The notes: generated by a model from the sequence alone, not told the origin. A stretch of 28,103 bases of DNA from Bacteriovoracaceae bacterium UBA6261 (GCA_002440825.1 DJVH01000002.1:1-28103), one strand, 5' to 3'; counted from the first letter of the stretch, positions 7,610 through 15,690 are shown. Program-made: numbers and translations.

Positions 7610-8766
7610 CCGTGATTGATTTTCAAAAGAACATCATGGGCCTTTTTGAGATAAACATTTTTATCTTCTTTATGGCCTGTGATTTTGAAACTGATTGAAA
7701 CGGCAGTCTGATCTGAAAATTCATAGCAACTGTCGCCGAGATCTGCTTTTAAAAGTTCAGCGAGATTCGCCTTTTGATCGAGATGAGTGCCGACAAAGGA
7801 AACAAGCAATGTGTCTTGCTTGCTCATCAGGCTCACACCTTTCAGACTGAAGCTTGCATCCTGATTGCTGGTGATCATTGTACCACCGGCAGATGGATTC
7901 AGACTTGATCCTACGAAGACCGGAATATTTTTTCTTTTGGTCGGTGCAAGAGTTGTTGGAAACAAAACTTTTGCTCCCAAAGTCGCCAGCGCCGTTGCTT
8001 CATCATAAGAAAGTGTTTTGATAAATTCTGCTGCTGGAACGATGCGGGGATCAGTGCTTGCTACACCGGCGACATCTGTCCAGATTTGAACCAGCTTGGC
8101 GTTGATCGCTTCACCAAAAAGGGCCGCTGAATAATCGCTTCCCTCTCTTCCCAGAGTTGTCGTGTTTCCTTGAAGATCTTCTCCAATAAACCCTTGAGTG
8201 ACAAAAATAGTGTCGTCATAAAGCCAGGGAAGAATTTCGCTTTTGGTATGTTCGGCAATGAGATCAATTTGCGGTTCTGCTTTTTGAAAATCAGAATTGG
8301 TCTTGATCACTTTTCTGGCATCCAGCAAAAGAACTTTTTTATTGGGAATGCGAAGGCGAAGAAGATCAGCGACAAGCAGCGAAGACATGCGTTCGCCGAT
8401 ACTGTAAAGCTGATCCATGGTTTTTGGAGCGAGTTCACGCTCTTTTAAAATGATATCACCCAGCGCTTTTAGTTCTCCGCAGAGTTCTTCCAGGGCCAGC
8501 ATTTCTTTGGGACTTGTAAATAATTCTTTCGCGATGTGAATGTGTTTATTGATGAGTTCACTGGTCACAGTGGCCAGCGTTTCTTCATCACCATTCATGG
8601 CCGCTTTTGCCACAAACTCGAGCTGGTTTGTGGTGTTTTGGGTCGCAGAGATGACCACAATTTTAATCAATGGATTCGCTTCTACGATTTGTGAACATCT
8701 CAGCATCGCACTTGCGTCTTTTACTGAACTGCCGCCAAACTTTGAAACGATCCATTTGCTTTCCAT
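7606..8766 (-). CDS. lysC: Aspartate kinase
   Basis: Catalyses ATP-dependent phosphorylation of aspartate, the first step toward lysine, threonine, methionine and diaminopimelate. The N-terminal amino-acid-kinase signature KFGGSSV is at residues 9-15; GREGSDYSAALFG and WTDVAGVASTDPR mark the ATP/aspartate site, followed by LSYDEATALATLGAKVLFP. Length is 386 residues, shorter than the ~450 of two-ACT monofunctional enzymes: the region after GGTMI seems to hold only about one ACT-like domain (from LKGVSLMSKQDTLLVSFVG), so feedback control may differ. A CGGAGG site precedes the ATG. It lies 14 bp downstream of ettA on the same strand and is probably cotranscribed with it. Confidence 0.92.
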   Translation of the reverse strand: MESKWIVSKFGGSSVKDASAMLRCSQIVEANPLIKIVVISATQNTTNQLEFVAKAAMNGDEETLATVTSELINKHIHIAKELFTSPKEMLALEELCGELKALGDIILKERELAPKTMDQLYSIGERMSSLLVADLLRLRIPNKKVLLLDARKVIKTNSDFQKAEPQIDLIAEHTKSEILPWLYDDTIFVTQGFIGEDLQGNTTTLGREGSDYSAALFGEAINAKLVQIWTDVAGVASTDPRIVPAAEFIKTLSYDEATALATLGAKVLFPTTLAPTKRKNIPVFVGSSLNPSAGGTMITSNQDASFSLKGVSLMSKQDTLLVSFVGTHLDQKANLAELLKADLGDSCYEFSDQTAVSISFKITGHKEDKNVYLKKAHDVLLKINHG

Positions 8767-8780
8767 TGTGGTCCTCCGTT

Positions 8781-10460
8781 TTACCTGGTTAGTTTTTTAT
8801 GATGCGTTTTGCTTGGGATAAGGGCCTTATCGCCAAGTCTGCGTTTTTTATCCTCTTCGTAGTCAGAGAAGTTACCTGCGTAGAAGACAACCTGATCTTC
8901 TTCGAAGGCGATCATGTGTGTTGCAATTCTGTCCAGGAAGAAACGGTCGTGGGAAATAACGACGGCACAGCCGGCATATTCCATCAAAGCTTCTTCCAGA
9001 GCGCGAAGTGTGTTCACGTCGAGGTCGTTGGTCGGCTCATCCAGAAGCAACACGTTTCCTTCCTCTTTCAACATTGCTGCCAAATGCACGCGGTTCTTTT
9101 CACCACCGGAAAGTTCTTTGATTTTTTTATTTTGGTCTTCACCAGAGAAGTTGAAACGCGAGATGTAAGCGCGGGCGTTAACTTCGCGGCCTCCCAGTTT
9201 TAAAAGATCAAGGCCGCCTGAGATGGCCTGCATAACAGACATTTCCGGATCGAGAGTTCTGTCCTGGTCAACATAAGCGAGCTTCACAGTGTCACCGATT
9301 CTGATTGAGCCTGATGTCGGTTGCTCTTTTCCGACAATCATTCTGAAGAGCGTCGTTTTACCGGCACCGTTTGGACCGATGATACCGACGATGCCCCCCG
9401 GAGGAAGTTCGAAGTTTAAGTGTTCATAAAGCAGGCGGTCGCCGTACGCTTTTGAAACATCGTTGAATTGGATAACGACATTCCCCAGACGAGGTCCTGG
9501 TGGAATGAAAAGTTCGTTGGTTTCGTTTCTCGCTTCAGACTGCACCTGCTGACGTTTTTCGTATTCAGCAATACGCGCTTTTGATTTTGCCTGACGCGCT
9601 TTCGGAGCAGCACGGATCCACTCCAACTCTTCTTTCATAGATTTTTGTCTTTTCGATTCTGCTTTTTCTTCCTGAGCTAGGCGCTTCGCTTTTTGCTCAA
9701 GCCATCCGGAATAATTTCCTTCGTATGGAATCCCTTGTCCGCGGTCGAGTTCAAGAATCCAGCCGGCAACGTTATCGAGGAAGTATCTATCGTGGGTAAC
9801 GGCGATAACTGTTCCCTTGTACGCTTGCAAGTGACGCTCTAACCACCAGACCGTTTCAGCATCCAAGTGGTTGGTAGGCTCATCTAGTAAAAGAATATCT
9901 GGTTCCTGAAGAAGAAGACGACAAAGGGCCACACGGCGTTTTTCACCACCTGAAAGCACTCCACATTTTTGATCAGCAGGAGGACAGTTGAGAGAGGACA
10001 TTGCAAGATCTAAACGCGAATCGAGATCCCAGGCATTGCAAGCGTCGAGCTTGTCTTGAAGATCAGCTTGTTTTGCATAAAGCTTGTCCATTTCAGCATC
10101 AGACATTTCTTCGCCGAATTTTGCGTTCACTTCATCGAATTCGCGAAGAAGATCGACGACGTGTTGAGCGCCTTCCTGAACGATTTCGCGAACTGTTTTT
10201 TCAGGATCGAGTTGTGGATCCTGCTCGAGGTAGCCGACAGTGTAGCCTTTAGCGAGAGTTGTTTCGCCCAGGTGGTCGTTGTCGAGACCGGCCATGATTT
10301 TTAAAAGAGTTGATTTACCGGCGCCGTTTAGACCGAGAACACCGATCTTGGCTCCGTAGTAATAAGAAAGGCGGATGTCTTTCAAAACATATTTCTGTTT
10401 GTAGACTTTCCCTACTTTGTTCATTGAATAAATAATTTGCTTGTCATTCACGTAGGCCAT
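8781..10460 (-). CDS. ettA: Energy-dependent translational throttle protein EttA (ABC-F)
   Basis: A soluble ABC-F protein with two ATPase domains and no membrane segment; EttA binds the ribosomal E site and couples translation to ATP/ADP levels. Walker A motifs are GLNGAGKST (residues 43-51) and, in the second half, GPNGAGKTT; both signature motifs are present (LSGGEKRR and LSGGEKNR), as are the Walker B LLLDEPTNHLDA and LLLDEPTNDLDV. The 559-residue length, the N-terminal YSMNKVGK segment and the basic linker (KAESKRQKSMKEELEWIR) fit EttA rather than Uup or YheS. AAGGAAAAATCTC precedes the ATG. lysC follows 14 bp downstream. Confidence 0.94.
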   Translation of the reverse strand: MAYVNDKQIIYSMNKVGKVYKQKYVLKDIRLSYYYGAKIGVLGLNGAGKSTLLKIMAGLDNDHLGETTLAKGYTVGYLEQDPQLDPEKTVREIVQEGAQHVVDLLREFDEVNAKFGEEMSDAEMDKLYAKQADLQDKLDACNAWDLDSRLDLAMSSLNCPPADQKCGVLSGGEKRRVALCRLLLQEPDILLLDEPTNHLDAETVWWLERHLQAYKGTVIAVTHDRYFLDNVAGWILELDRGQGIPYEGNYSGWLEQKAKRLAQEEKAESKRQKSMKEELEWIRAAPKARQAKSKARIAEYEKRQQVQSEARNETNELFIPPGPRLGNVVIQFNDVSKAYGDRLLYEHLNFELPPGGIVGIIGPNGAGKTTLFRMIVGKEQPTSGSIRIGDTVKLAYVDQDRTLDPEMSVMQAISGGLDLLKLGGREVNARAYISRFNFSGEDQNKKIKELSGGEKNRVHLAAMLKEEGNVLLLDEPTNDLDVNTLRALEEALMEYAGCAVVISHDRFFLDRIATHMIAFEEDQVVFYAGNFSDYEEDKKRRLGDKALIPSKTHHKKLTR

Positions 10461-10520
10461 GAGATTTTTCCTTACAAAATGTTGGGCGTTAAAACTCCAT
10501 CTAAAGTACCTAAAAAAGCG

Positions 10521-11453
10521 CTATTGTTCCATGAAAAACTGAAAAATCGAGACGAGGTACAGAAAGTACGCAGGCAGAAAGAAAAACGCGAGAATACAAA
10601 ACTTTAAAAGCTGAACTTTTTTAGTAAATTTTTCAAAAATCTCCCCTTGAAAATGCCAAAGTCCGTCGAGAATCTCCTGCGCCTCTTCTTTGGGCGACAG
10701 GCCGGTTTCTTTCATCCGCCCGATCAGGCTTTTTGTCCGTACGGCAAAAGAATTCAGTTTAGGTGAATTCATTAAAGAGCCTTCGAGAATACTGGAGCGC
10801 TTTAAAACATCGTTGAGTGAAAGACCGACACTCATGAGCGTGGTGAAAAGATACAACTCGGTCAAAGCGCCGGAAGGATCGCGGAAAGTCCGGCGTTTCA
10901 GGCGAAGAAGAAGTGTGAAAAAGAGAGAAGCTCCGGATAATTGCAGTAGAAGCATAAAAAATAAAATCACTTTTGAGACGGGAATATCGACCAGCATGGC
11001 GGAGAGAAAAACGAAACTCCAGGTGGTCATGCCGATCACCAAAAATTGCAGAACAGCACCGATCATTTCGCCCTGGATTCTCTTTTCGAATTTGATGTCT
11101 GAGGCAATCGCTCTTCGTAAATCGGGAAGAATTTTTTTTATGGGTGTGCCCATGCGGCGGTAATTTTCAAAGAGCTGTTCTAATAAAGCGGTATAGAATT
11201 TGAACCCGGGTATCTGATCCGGGAGTATTTTAATACCGAGGGCGATGCGCGATTCTGCTTCCTGGAGAAACAGGAGCAGTTTTTCGCCGCGGTTGAGCTC
11301 GCCTACGACCGGCCATTTTTCTTTTTGAACTTTCACTTTTTCAGAATATTCATGAGCATAGTTCAGCGTTTTTTCCCAAAAGCTGTCGGGTAAACGGAAA
11401 TAAGCAAACACAATAAGTCCATAGGAAAAAGCACTAAAATAAAGAGTATTCAT
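10521..11453 (-). CDS. TadB/TadC-like inner-membrane pilus assembly protein (T2SF domain)
   Basis: I place the start at the ATG at 11453, preceded by GAGGTGATTTCT; the longer reading from 11486 adds 11 residues without support. The 310-residue protein has an N-terminal membrane helix, a cytoplasmic helical domain (about 30-125), two adjacent membrane helices (VLQFLVIGMTTWSFVFLSAML and VILFFMLLLQLSGASLFFTL), a second helical domain with LMSVGLSLNDVLKR, and a C-terminal helix. This is the GspF/TadB/TadC layout. It is probably the platform protein for the Tad system at 3067-7609, although separated from it by lysC-ettA and on the opposite strand. Only one such protein is seen, where most Tad systems have two. 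Confidence 0.7.
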   Translation of the reverse strand: MNTLYFSAFSYGLIVFAYFRLPDSFWEKTLNYAHEYSEKVKVQKEKWPVVGELNRGEKLLLFLQEAESRIALGIKILPDQIPGFKFYTALLEQLFENYRRMGTPIKKILPDLRRAIASDIKFEKRIQGEMIGAVLQFLVIGMTTWSFVFLSAMLVDIPVSKVILFFMLLLQLSGASLFFTLLLRLKRRTFRDPSGALTELYLFTTLMSVGLSLNDVLKRSSILEGSLMNSPKLNSFAVRTKSLIGRMKETGLSPKEEAQEILDGLWHFQGEIFEKFTKKVQLLKFCILAFFFLPAYFLYLVSIFQFFMEQ

Positions 11454-11515
11454 AGAAATCACCTCGTAGAGAGGAGAACAAAGCAAATGTCGCGCCTTTT
11501 AAGCGAAGATGTTAG

Positions 11516-11544
11516 TTGACTAGATTTTTCACATTTGAAATTAT
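11516..11544 (+). promoter_or_regulatory. Sigma70-like promoter for a possibly leaderless transcript
   Basis: TTGACT (11516-11521), a 17-base spacer and AATTAT (11539-11544). The ATG of the next gene begins 7 bases after the end of this -10, where transcription would start. No purine-rich ribosome site precedes that ATG. The -35 is good and the -10 weak (3 of 6). Confidence 0.4.
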
Positions 11545-11550
11545 AGGCCT

Positions 11551-11865
11551 ATGCAAAACAAATCTCTTGAACGCGACCATCAAAAAGCCAGCGTCTCTCC
11601 TGCAGGGGTAAATCCTGTAGACGAGACAGTTGTAAGACTTGAAGCGCGCATAAAAAAACTTGGCGACATCTGCAATGAGCTCAACCCTTATGCGCCGGTG
11701 AGCGATGAGTTTAAAAAGAGACTGCGCGAATTTAATATTATGGAATTTGAAGATCCCTTCAAAATTACCAATGCCCTTTTAAGACTTCTTGAAGACAGCA
11801 TCGATGAACTTCACCAACTTCGTCCGCTAAGCCCAGAAGAAATGATGAAAGAAAATTTACGATGA
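11551..11865 (+). CDS. Small conserved-looking cytosolic protein, unknown function
   Basis: A 104-residue charged protein without signal peptide or membrane segment. The N-terminal ~25 residues look disordered; the rest is predicted mostly helical from the heptad-like VVRLEARIKKLGDICNEL and ITNALLRLLEDSIDEL segments. No family recognised. Its TGA overlaps the ATG of the rlmI-like gene (ATGA), implying translational coupling and a shared transcript. No Shine-Dalgarno is visible before its ATG, and the promoter spacing suggests a leaderless mRNA. Confidence 0.6.
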   Translation: MQNKSLERDHQKASVSPAGVNPVDETVVRLEARIKKLGDICNELNPYAPVSDEFKKRLREFNIMEFEDPFKITNALLRLLEDSIDELHQLRPLSPEEMMKENLR

Positions 11866-13082
11866 TGTCTCAAAAACCTATCAAAAGAGTGAATTTGCAC
11901 CCGGCCTCGTGCAAATACTTAAAGCTTGGCCATCCCTGGATTACTGAAGACACTTATACCAAGCGTTTTCCAAAGGACGATTTTTTTCTGGTTGGTGTGG
12001 ATGAGAAAAACCGCCAGGAGATTGCTCTTTTAATCCATGATCCCGACCATAAAAATGTCAAGGCCCGTCTTTGGAGTTTGAATCCGGAAGACTGGAAAAA
12101 AGACATCAACTTCCGCACCCAGCTGGAAGAGCGATTGAAAAATGCGTTTGCGCGCAGACTTGATTCGGTCATTCCCACAGAGCGCGAGAATTTTTACCTG
12201 GTCAATGGCGAAAGCGATTTTCTTCCGGGGCTTTTAATACTCAAATTAAAAAATCAGCTGCTCATTCAGTACTACGCTCTCTTCTGGAAAAAAATCGAAA
12301 AAGAATTGCTGGCCATTGTACAATCGCTGGTTTCAGTGGAAGAAATCTGGATTCAGGAAAGAAATTTCAATCAGGCCAAAGCGATTCGTTCGGTGAACGG
12401 AAGTAAAAATGCAGAATTTATTCTGAATGAATACGGACTCAATTATCAAATCAGAATCAATGAGCATTACGATTTCGGTATTTATACGGACATGTGTGCC
12501 ATCAGAAAACAAATGGTGCCGTATCTGCAAAAATCACAATCAATGCTCAATCTCTACAGCTACACCGGAGCGTTTTCGCTTTTTGGATTGAAGCACGGAA
12601 TGACTAAAGTGGTTTCGGTGGATCTCTCTTCAAAGTATCTTGGATGGCTGGATGAAAACCTGGCGCTCAATCCTGAAATCAAAAAAGAAAATCACACTTC
12701 GATGTGCATGCCGAGTGAAAAAGCGCTGGAGAAACTGGCGGCAGAAGGTACATTGTTTGAAACGATAGTGTGCGATCCTCCGAGTGCTTCCTCAGATGGA
12801 AGTTCGACGAGTTCTGCTTTGAAATCTTATGAAAAACTTCTTCCTCTCATGCTGAAAGTGCTGGCAAAAAACGGAACCCTGTTTGCGTTTTTGAACACTC
12901 ATCAAATCAGCTGGAATAAATTTGAGGAGAAGCTGAAGCAGATTATTGCTGCTTCAGAATTTAATAATCAATTAATTATTGGAAAACGGTTTAAACTCTC
13001 TGACGATTGTCTGCCGCTCAAGGGCTTTCATGAAGGAGATTACCTGAAAGGTTTTCTGATCGAATTTAAACACAAAGGATAA
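11862..13082 (+). CDS. rlmI: Class I SAM-dependent rRNA methyltransferase, RlmI-like
   Basis: RlmI methylates C1962 of 23S rRNA to 5-methylcytosine. The 406-residue protein has the family's order: an N-terminal PUA-type domain starting with KLGHPWI (residues 21-27), a middle domain with VNGESDFLPGLLILKL (about 114-129), then a Rossmann methyltransferase with SAM motif I LNLYSYTGAFSLFGL (229-243), the acidic VSVDLS strand (251-256) and motif IV CDPPS (304-308). Family proteins are about 395 residues. The DPPS is followed by a serine-rich stretch (SASSDGSSTSS), somewhat unlike the usual DPPKF. Exact target base is inferred from family resemblance; RlmK/other relatives cannot be excluded. Confidence 0.8.
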   Translation: MMSQKPIKRVNLHPASCKYLKLGHPWITEDTYTKRFPKDDFFLVGVDEKNRQEIALLIHDPDHKNVKARLWSLNPEDWKKDINFRTQLEERLKNAFARRLDSVIPTERENFYLVNGESDFLPGLLILKLKNQLLIQYYALFWKKIEKELLAIVQSLVSVEEIWIQERNFNQAKAIRSVNGSKNAEFILNEYGLNYQIRINEHYDFGIYTDMCAIRKQMVPYLQKSQSMLNLYSYTGAFSLFGLKHGMTKVVSVDLSSKYLGWLDENLALNPEIKKENHTSMCMPSEKALEKLAAEGTLFETIVCDPPSASSDGSSTSSALKSYEKLLPLMLKVLAKNGTLFAFLNTHQISWNKFEEKLKQIIAASEFNNQLIIGKRFKLSDDCLPLKGFHEGDYLKGFLIEFKHKG

Positions 13083-13089
13083 AGAATAA

Positions 13090-13542
13090 ATGAACTGGAC
13101 TATAGCGTTGCCTCTTTTCATCGGCTGTTTCGGGATTTTACAAGGGGCCATCAACCGTGTCATCGCCACTCATATCGGCGTGGCGCAGGCGTCGCTCATC
13201 ACCAATATTGGCTCGACAATTATCTGTCTCTTTTTTTATTTGTTTGCCAAAGCGTATTCACATCTCTTGCCTGAGTTTTATCAGATTAAAGCGCCGCTTA
13301 CGACTTACAAATGGTGGTTTATTTTCCCGCCGATGCTGGGCTTTGCGATCATTGCCGGCATTCCTTATTCCATTGCTAAATTAGGGGCGGTGAAAGTGAC
13401 TGTGGGACTCATTGCTGCGCAAATGATCACATCTGTGATCTGGGATTTGCTGGTAGAAGGTGTTACAATCAATATGATGAAATTCATTGGAATTGTTTTT
13501 GCTTTTTTAAGTGTTACGTTTATCACGCTTTCTAAGGCTTAA
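13090..13542 (+). CDS. DMT-superfamily transporter of the YdcZ (DUF606) type
   Basis: A 150-residue inner-membrane protein with about five hydrophobic segments. It begins ALPLFIGCFGILQGAINRVI and includes IAGIPYSIAKLGAVKVTVGLIAAQMITSVIWDLL, matching the half-size YdcZ family, which dimerises and whose substrates are unknown. An AAAGGA site precedes the ATG, and the gene follows the rlmI-like gene by 7 bp. Its stop codon is the first triplet of a four-copy 15-bp tandem repeat that runs up to the next gene. Confidence 0.75.
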   Translation: MNWTIALPLFIGCFGILQGAINRVIATHIGVAQASLITNIGSTIICLFFYLFAKAYSHLLPEFYQIKAPLTTYKWWFIFPPMLGFAIIAGIPYSIAKLGAVKVTVGLIAAQMITSVIWDLLVEGVTINMMKFIGIVFAFLSVTFITLSKA

Positions 13543-13599
13543 TTGGCCAAAGCATAATCGGCCAAAGAATAAATGCCCAAAGACTAATTGGAGAAAGTC
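13540..13599 (+). repeat. Four tandem degenerate 15-bp repeats filling the YdcZ-RDD gene junction
   Basis: Units are TAATTGGCCAAAGCA (13540-13554), TAATCGGCCAAAGAA (13555-13569), TAAATGCCCAAAGAC (13570-13584) and TAATTGGAGAAAGTC (13585-13599). Each starts with TAA in the frame of the upstream gene, so there are four in-frame stops in a row. The last unit carries GGAG as the ribosome site for the ATG at 13600. Confidence 0.85.
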
Positions 13600-14085
13600 A
13601 TGCAGGATCAGTTTGTAGAAGAAAATAATACCAGCGCAAGTTACGCAAGTTTCTGGAGAAGAGCTGCGGCGGCCCTGATTGATGGTGTGATTATTTTTAC
13701 TTTGAGTACAATACTTGCCCGTTTTGCTCCGGTGGCCCTCATTCTGCACTTTTTCTACAAGCCTATTTTCGAAGCTTCTGCTGTCAGAGCGACGCCGGGA
13801 AAATACCTGGCAGAGGTCTCTGTTGAGAGATCAAACGGCGAACAGCTGAGTTTAAAAGACGCTTATATCCGCTATTTTTCATCGTGGCTGTCAGGACTCA
13901 TGCTCGGACTGGGTTTCTTCATGGCGCTCTTTACACGCAAATCGCAGACATTGCATGACATCTTTGCTGATACTGTAGTGGTCAACAAAGTTTACGAGAG
14001 CAACGGATTGTTCAATGAATGGTGGGCCACGATGCGCAAGCTTTTTGAAAATGGAAAGAAGCTTGTCGTTCGCAAACACGACTAA
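13600..14085 (+). CDS. RDD-family membrane protein
   Basis: A 161-residue integral membrane protein. The RDD signature FWRRAAAALIDGVII is at residues 18-32, followed by SAVRATPGKYL and, near the end of the membrane region, RKSQTLHDIFADTVVV; these three are hallmarks of RDD proteins, whose biochemical role is mostly unknown (some relate to ion exchange). Three hydrophobic segments are visible, then a charged cytoplasmic tail. I use the ATG at 13600, with GGAGAAAG seven bases away, instead of the in-frame TTG at 13588. Same strand and close to the YdcZ gene, so probably one operon. Confidence 0.8.
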   Translation: MQDQFVEENNTSASYASFWRRAAAALIDGVIIFTLSTILARFAPVALILHFFYKPIFEASAVRATPGKYLAEVSVERSNGEQLSLKDAYIRYFSSWLSGLMLGLGFFMALFTRKSQTLHDIFADTVVVNKVYESNGLFNEWWATMRKLFENGKKLVVRKHD

Positions 14086-14117
14086 AATTTTTTCCTTCGC
14101 CATTCATTTTTTCTTTT

Positions 14118-14135
14118 GTCACAGCGGACTGTGAC
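14118..14135. promoter_or_regulatory. Short inverted repeat upstream of the RodZ-like gene
   Basis: GTCACAG (14118-14124) and CTGTGAC (14129-14135) form a perfect 7-bp stem with a CGGA loop. A T-run (CGATTTTTT) comes only 5-10 bases later, so it may be a weak terminator for the RDD gene or an operator for the gene at 14204. Confidence 0.35.
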
Positions 14136-14203
14136 TCTCATCGATTTTTTCTATATTGTTGTTTCACCCACCCACGTTTCGTTAACTTTTACAGGATGTA
14201 AAA

Positions 14204-15445
14204 ATGAACAACATGGATGTTTTAAACGACAATAAACTTGATCTCGATATAGAAGCTCACCTCGAAACTCTTGGTGAATTTCTTCGCTATCATAGAGAAC
14301 AGAAACTTGTTTCACTCGAAGAACTTTCGATGAAAACAAAAATCAGAATTCAGCAGCTGGTGAACCTGGAACAAAATAATTTCATGGAACTGCCTAATGC
14401 TGTTTATCTCAAAGGATTCATCAAATCGATTTGCAACGAACTCGATGTTAACGTCGAGCTTGCGCTCAATTATCTGAACGATAACAGGATAGCAGAAACG
14501 GCGATCGAAGATGCGCTGGAGTTTTTGACTCCCGGGAATGAGATTAAGAAGCTGCCGTTTGATTTCAAATTTTTTGATCGCTCAAAAATCAAAGTGAATC
14601 AAAAACTTCTCGTCGCATCGGTTGCGGCCATCGCAATTGGTGGATCGTTTATCGGCAACCTGAGATTGAATACAAAAAAGGCAGAGCCAGCTATCATTCA
14701 TACAAAGATGAATTTTATAGAAGCAAAAAAGTTAATTCAGCCTGATGCTGTGACTGATTTAGCTCCGCCGGAAGGTTTGGGCTACACAGTGCAGACGACA
14801 GTGCCGGGCGAAGCTGTTCCGGTCGGTAAGACGATGATGAACAACGATATGATCGATGGAAAAAAAGTCATCGCTGAGCCGAAGATGCAAGCTTCAACTG
14901 AAGTGCAGTCTCAAGTCCAAAGCACTCCTGCAACTCAGCCTGCAGTTCAGCCAAATGTTCCGCCAGTAGTCCAGCAAGCAGCCCAGCCAATCGCAAAGAC
15001 AGCGGCACCAGTAGTGACAACCGTCACACCTCCGGCCGCGACAGCGATAGCAGCAACAAATGTCGTGACCACAGCGACGCCAGTGCAGCCAGCGGCAGCA
15101 GCAACAACAGCAACAACAGCAATAGCAGCAACAAATGTCGTGACTACAGCGACGCCAGTGCAGCCAGCGGCAGCAGCAACAACAGCAACAACAGCAACAG
15201 CACCAGCAACATCGCCAACCAAATTAGCGGTAACAGCTAAAAAAGCAACGGCCTTCCTCGTTTATCGAGTGAATGGTGAAAAGAAAAATAAGATCTATCT
15301 GCGAAGAGGAAAAACTCTGGAGCTTGAAGGAAACGAAATACGAATGGATGTCGGGAATCCGGGAGCAGTCGAATTTACGAAGAACGGAGAGCCTTACAAC
15401 GTGAAAGCTGAGCCAGGTCAGCCTACTTTGCATATTGAAATTTAG
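14204..15445 (+). CDS. RodZ-like HTH/transmembrane protein with low-complexity linker
   Basis: The 413-residue protein has the RodZ layout: a cytoplasmic helix-turn-helix at about 22-90 (LGEFLRYHREQKLVSLEELSMKTKI then YLKGFIKSICNEL), one membrane helix at about 134-152 (LLVASVAAIAIGGSFIG), a long Ala/Thr/Pro/Val linker (about 215-345) and a C-terminal beta-rich DUF4115-like domain (FLVYRVNGEKKNKIYLRRGKTLEL...). RodZ links MreB to the cell wall machinery; homologues with this architecture outside rod-shaped model species are often of unproven function. The linker contains a perfect-length 75-bp tandem duplication at 15044-15193. AGGATG lies before the ATG, and a strong terminator follows. Confidence 0.78.
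   Translation: MNNMDVLNDNKLDLDIEAHLETLGEFLRYHREQKLVSLEELSMKTKIRIQQLVNLEQNNFMELPNAVYLKGFIKSICNELDVNVELALNYLNDNRIAETAIEDALEFLTPGNEIKKLPFDFKFFDRSKIKVNQKLLVASVAAIAIGGSFIGNLRLNTKKAEPAIIHTKMNFIEAKKLIQPDAVTDLAPPEGLGYTVQTTVPGEAVPVGKTMMNNDMIDGKKVIAEPKMQASTEVQSQVQSTPATQPAVQPNVPPVVQQAAQPIAKTAAPVVTTVTPPAATAIAATNVVTTATPVQPAAAATTATTAIAATNVVTTATPVQPAAAATTATTATAPATSPTKLAVTAKKATAFLVYRVNGEKKNKIYLRRGKTLELEGNEIRMDVGNPGAVEFTKNGEPYNVKAEPGQPTLHIEI
15044..15193 (+). repeat. 75-bp tandem duplication in the RodZ-like linker
   Basis: Two adjacent 75-bp, in-frame units (15044-15118 and 15119-15193) encode the 25-residue segment starting AIAATNVVTTATPVQP twice. Only a few synonymous differences separate them (for example GCGATA against GCAATA), so the duplication is recent or maintained. 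Confidence 0.85.
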
Positions 15446-15455
15446 ACAAATCTTG

Positions 15456-15481
15456 GGCCCTGGGAACAGGGCCTTTTTTTT
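15456..15481 (+). terminator. Strong intrinsic terminator of the RodZ-like gene
   Basis: GGCCCTG (15456-15462) and CAGGGCC (15467-15473) pair around a GGAA loop and are followed by eight T. It marks the right edge of the core block; accessory DNA starts within 25 bp. Confidence 0.9.
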
Positions 15482-15504
15482 GGCTTTTATAAAATGGAAA
15501 AGAA

Positions 15505-15592
15505 AAAAATTTATTAATTCGTCCAGTGCACTTTTGAATATCAAGAGTAACTGTTGTTGACTTTTACTGCTGAAGAAAAATTATCCGATTAC
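15505..15592 (-). pseudogene. Fossil fragment of a RAYT/Y1 transposase gene
   Basis: The stretch around 15511-15555 matches 16868-16912 of the better preserved transposase copy closely (TTATTAATTCG, CACTTTTGAATATCAA). On the minus strand it still reads DIQKCTGRINK, as in the other copy. Homology continues weakly to about 15592 with a small indel. The region from here to 15690 has no other gene; it is AT-rich sequence leading to the lipoprotein gene end. Confidence 0.75.
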
Positions 15593-15690
15593 TCAACTTT
15601 AACACCATTAATATAAAACACATTGAGACCGTTCATCGAACAAGCTAACTTTAACAGTAAGTAAAAATAAAAATATTAAAGTTTAGATTT

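Noticed and set aside
13540..13599. CRISPR-like array
   Set aside because: The 15-bp units are directly adjacent with no spacers; they are a simple tandem repeat. No CRISPR array or cas gene is seen anywhere in the window.
14947..15222. Minus-strand ORF rich in Ala, Val and Gly
   Set aside because: It is the antisense reading of the repetitive Ala/Thr-coding linker of the RodZ-like gene; its composition is forced by the repeat.
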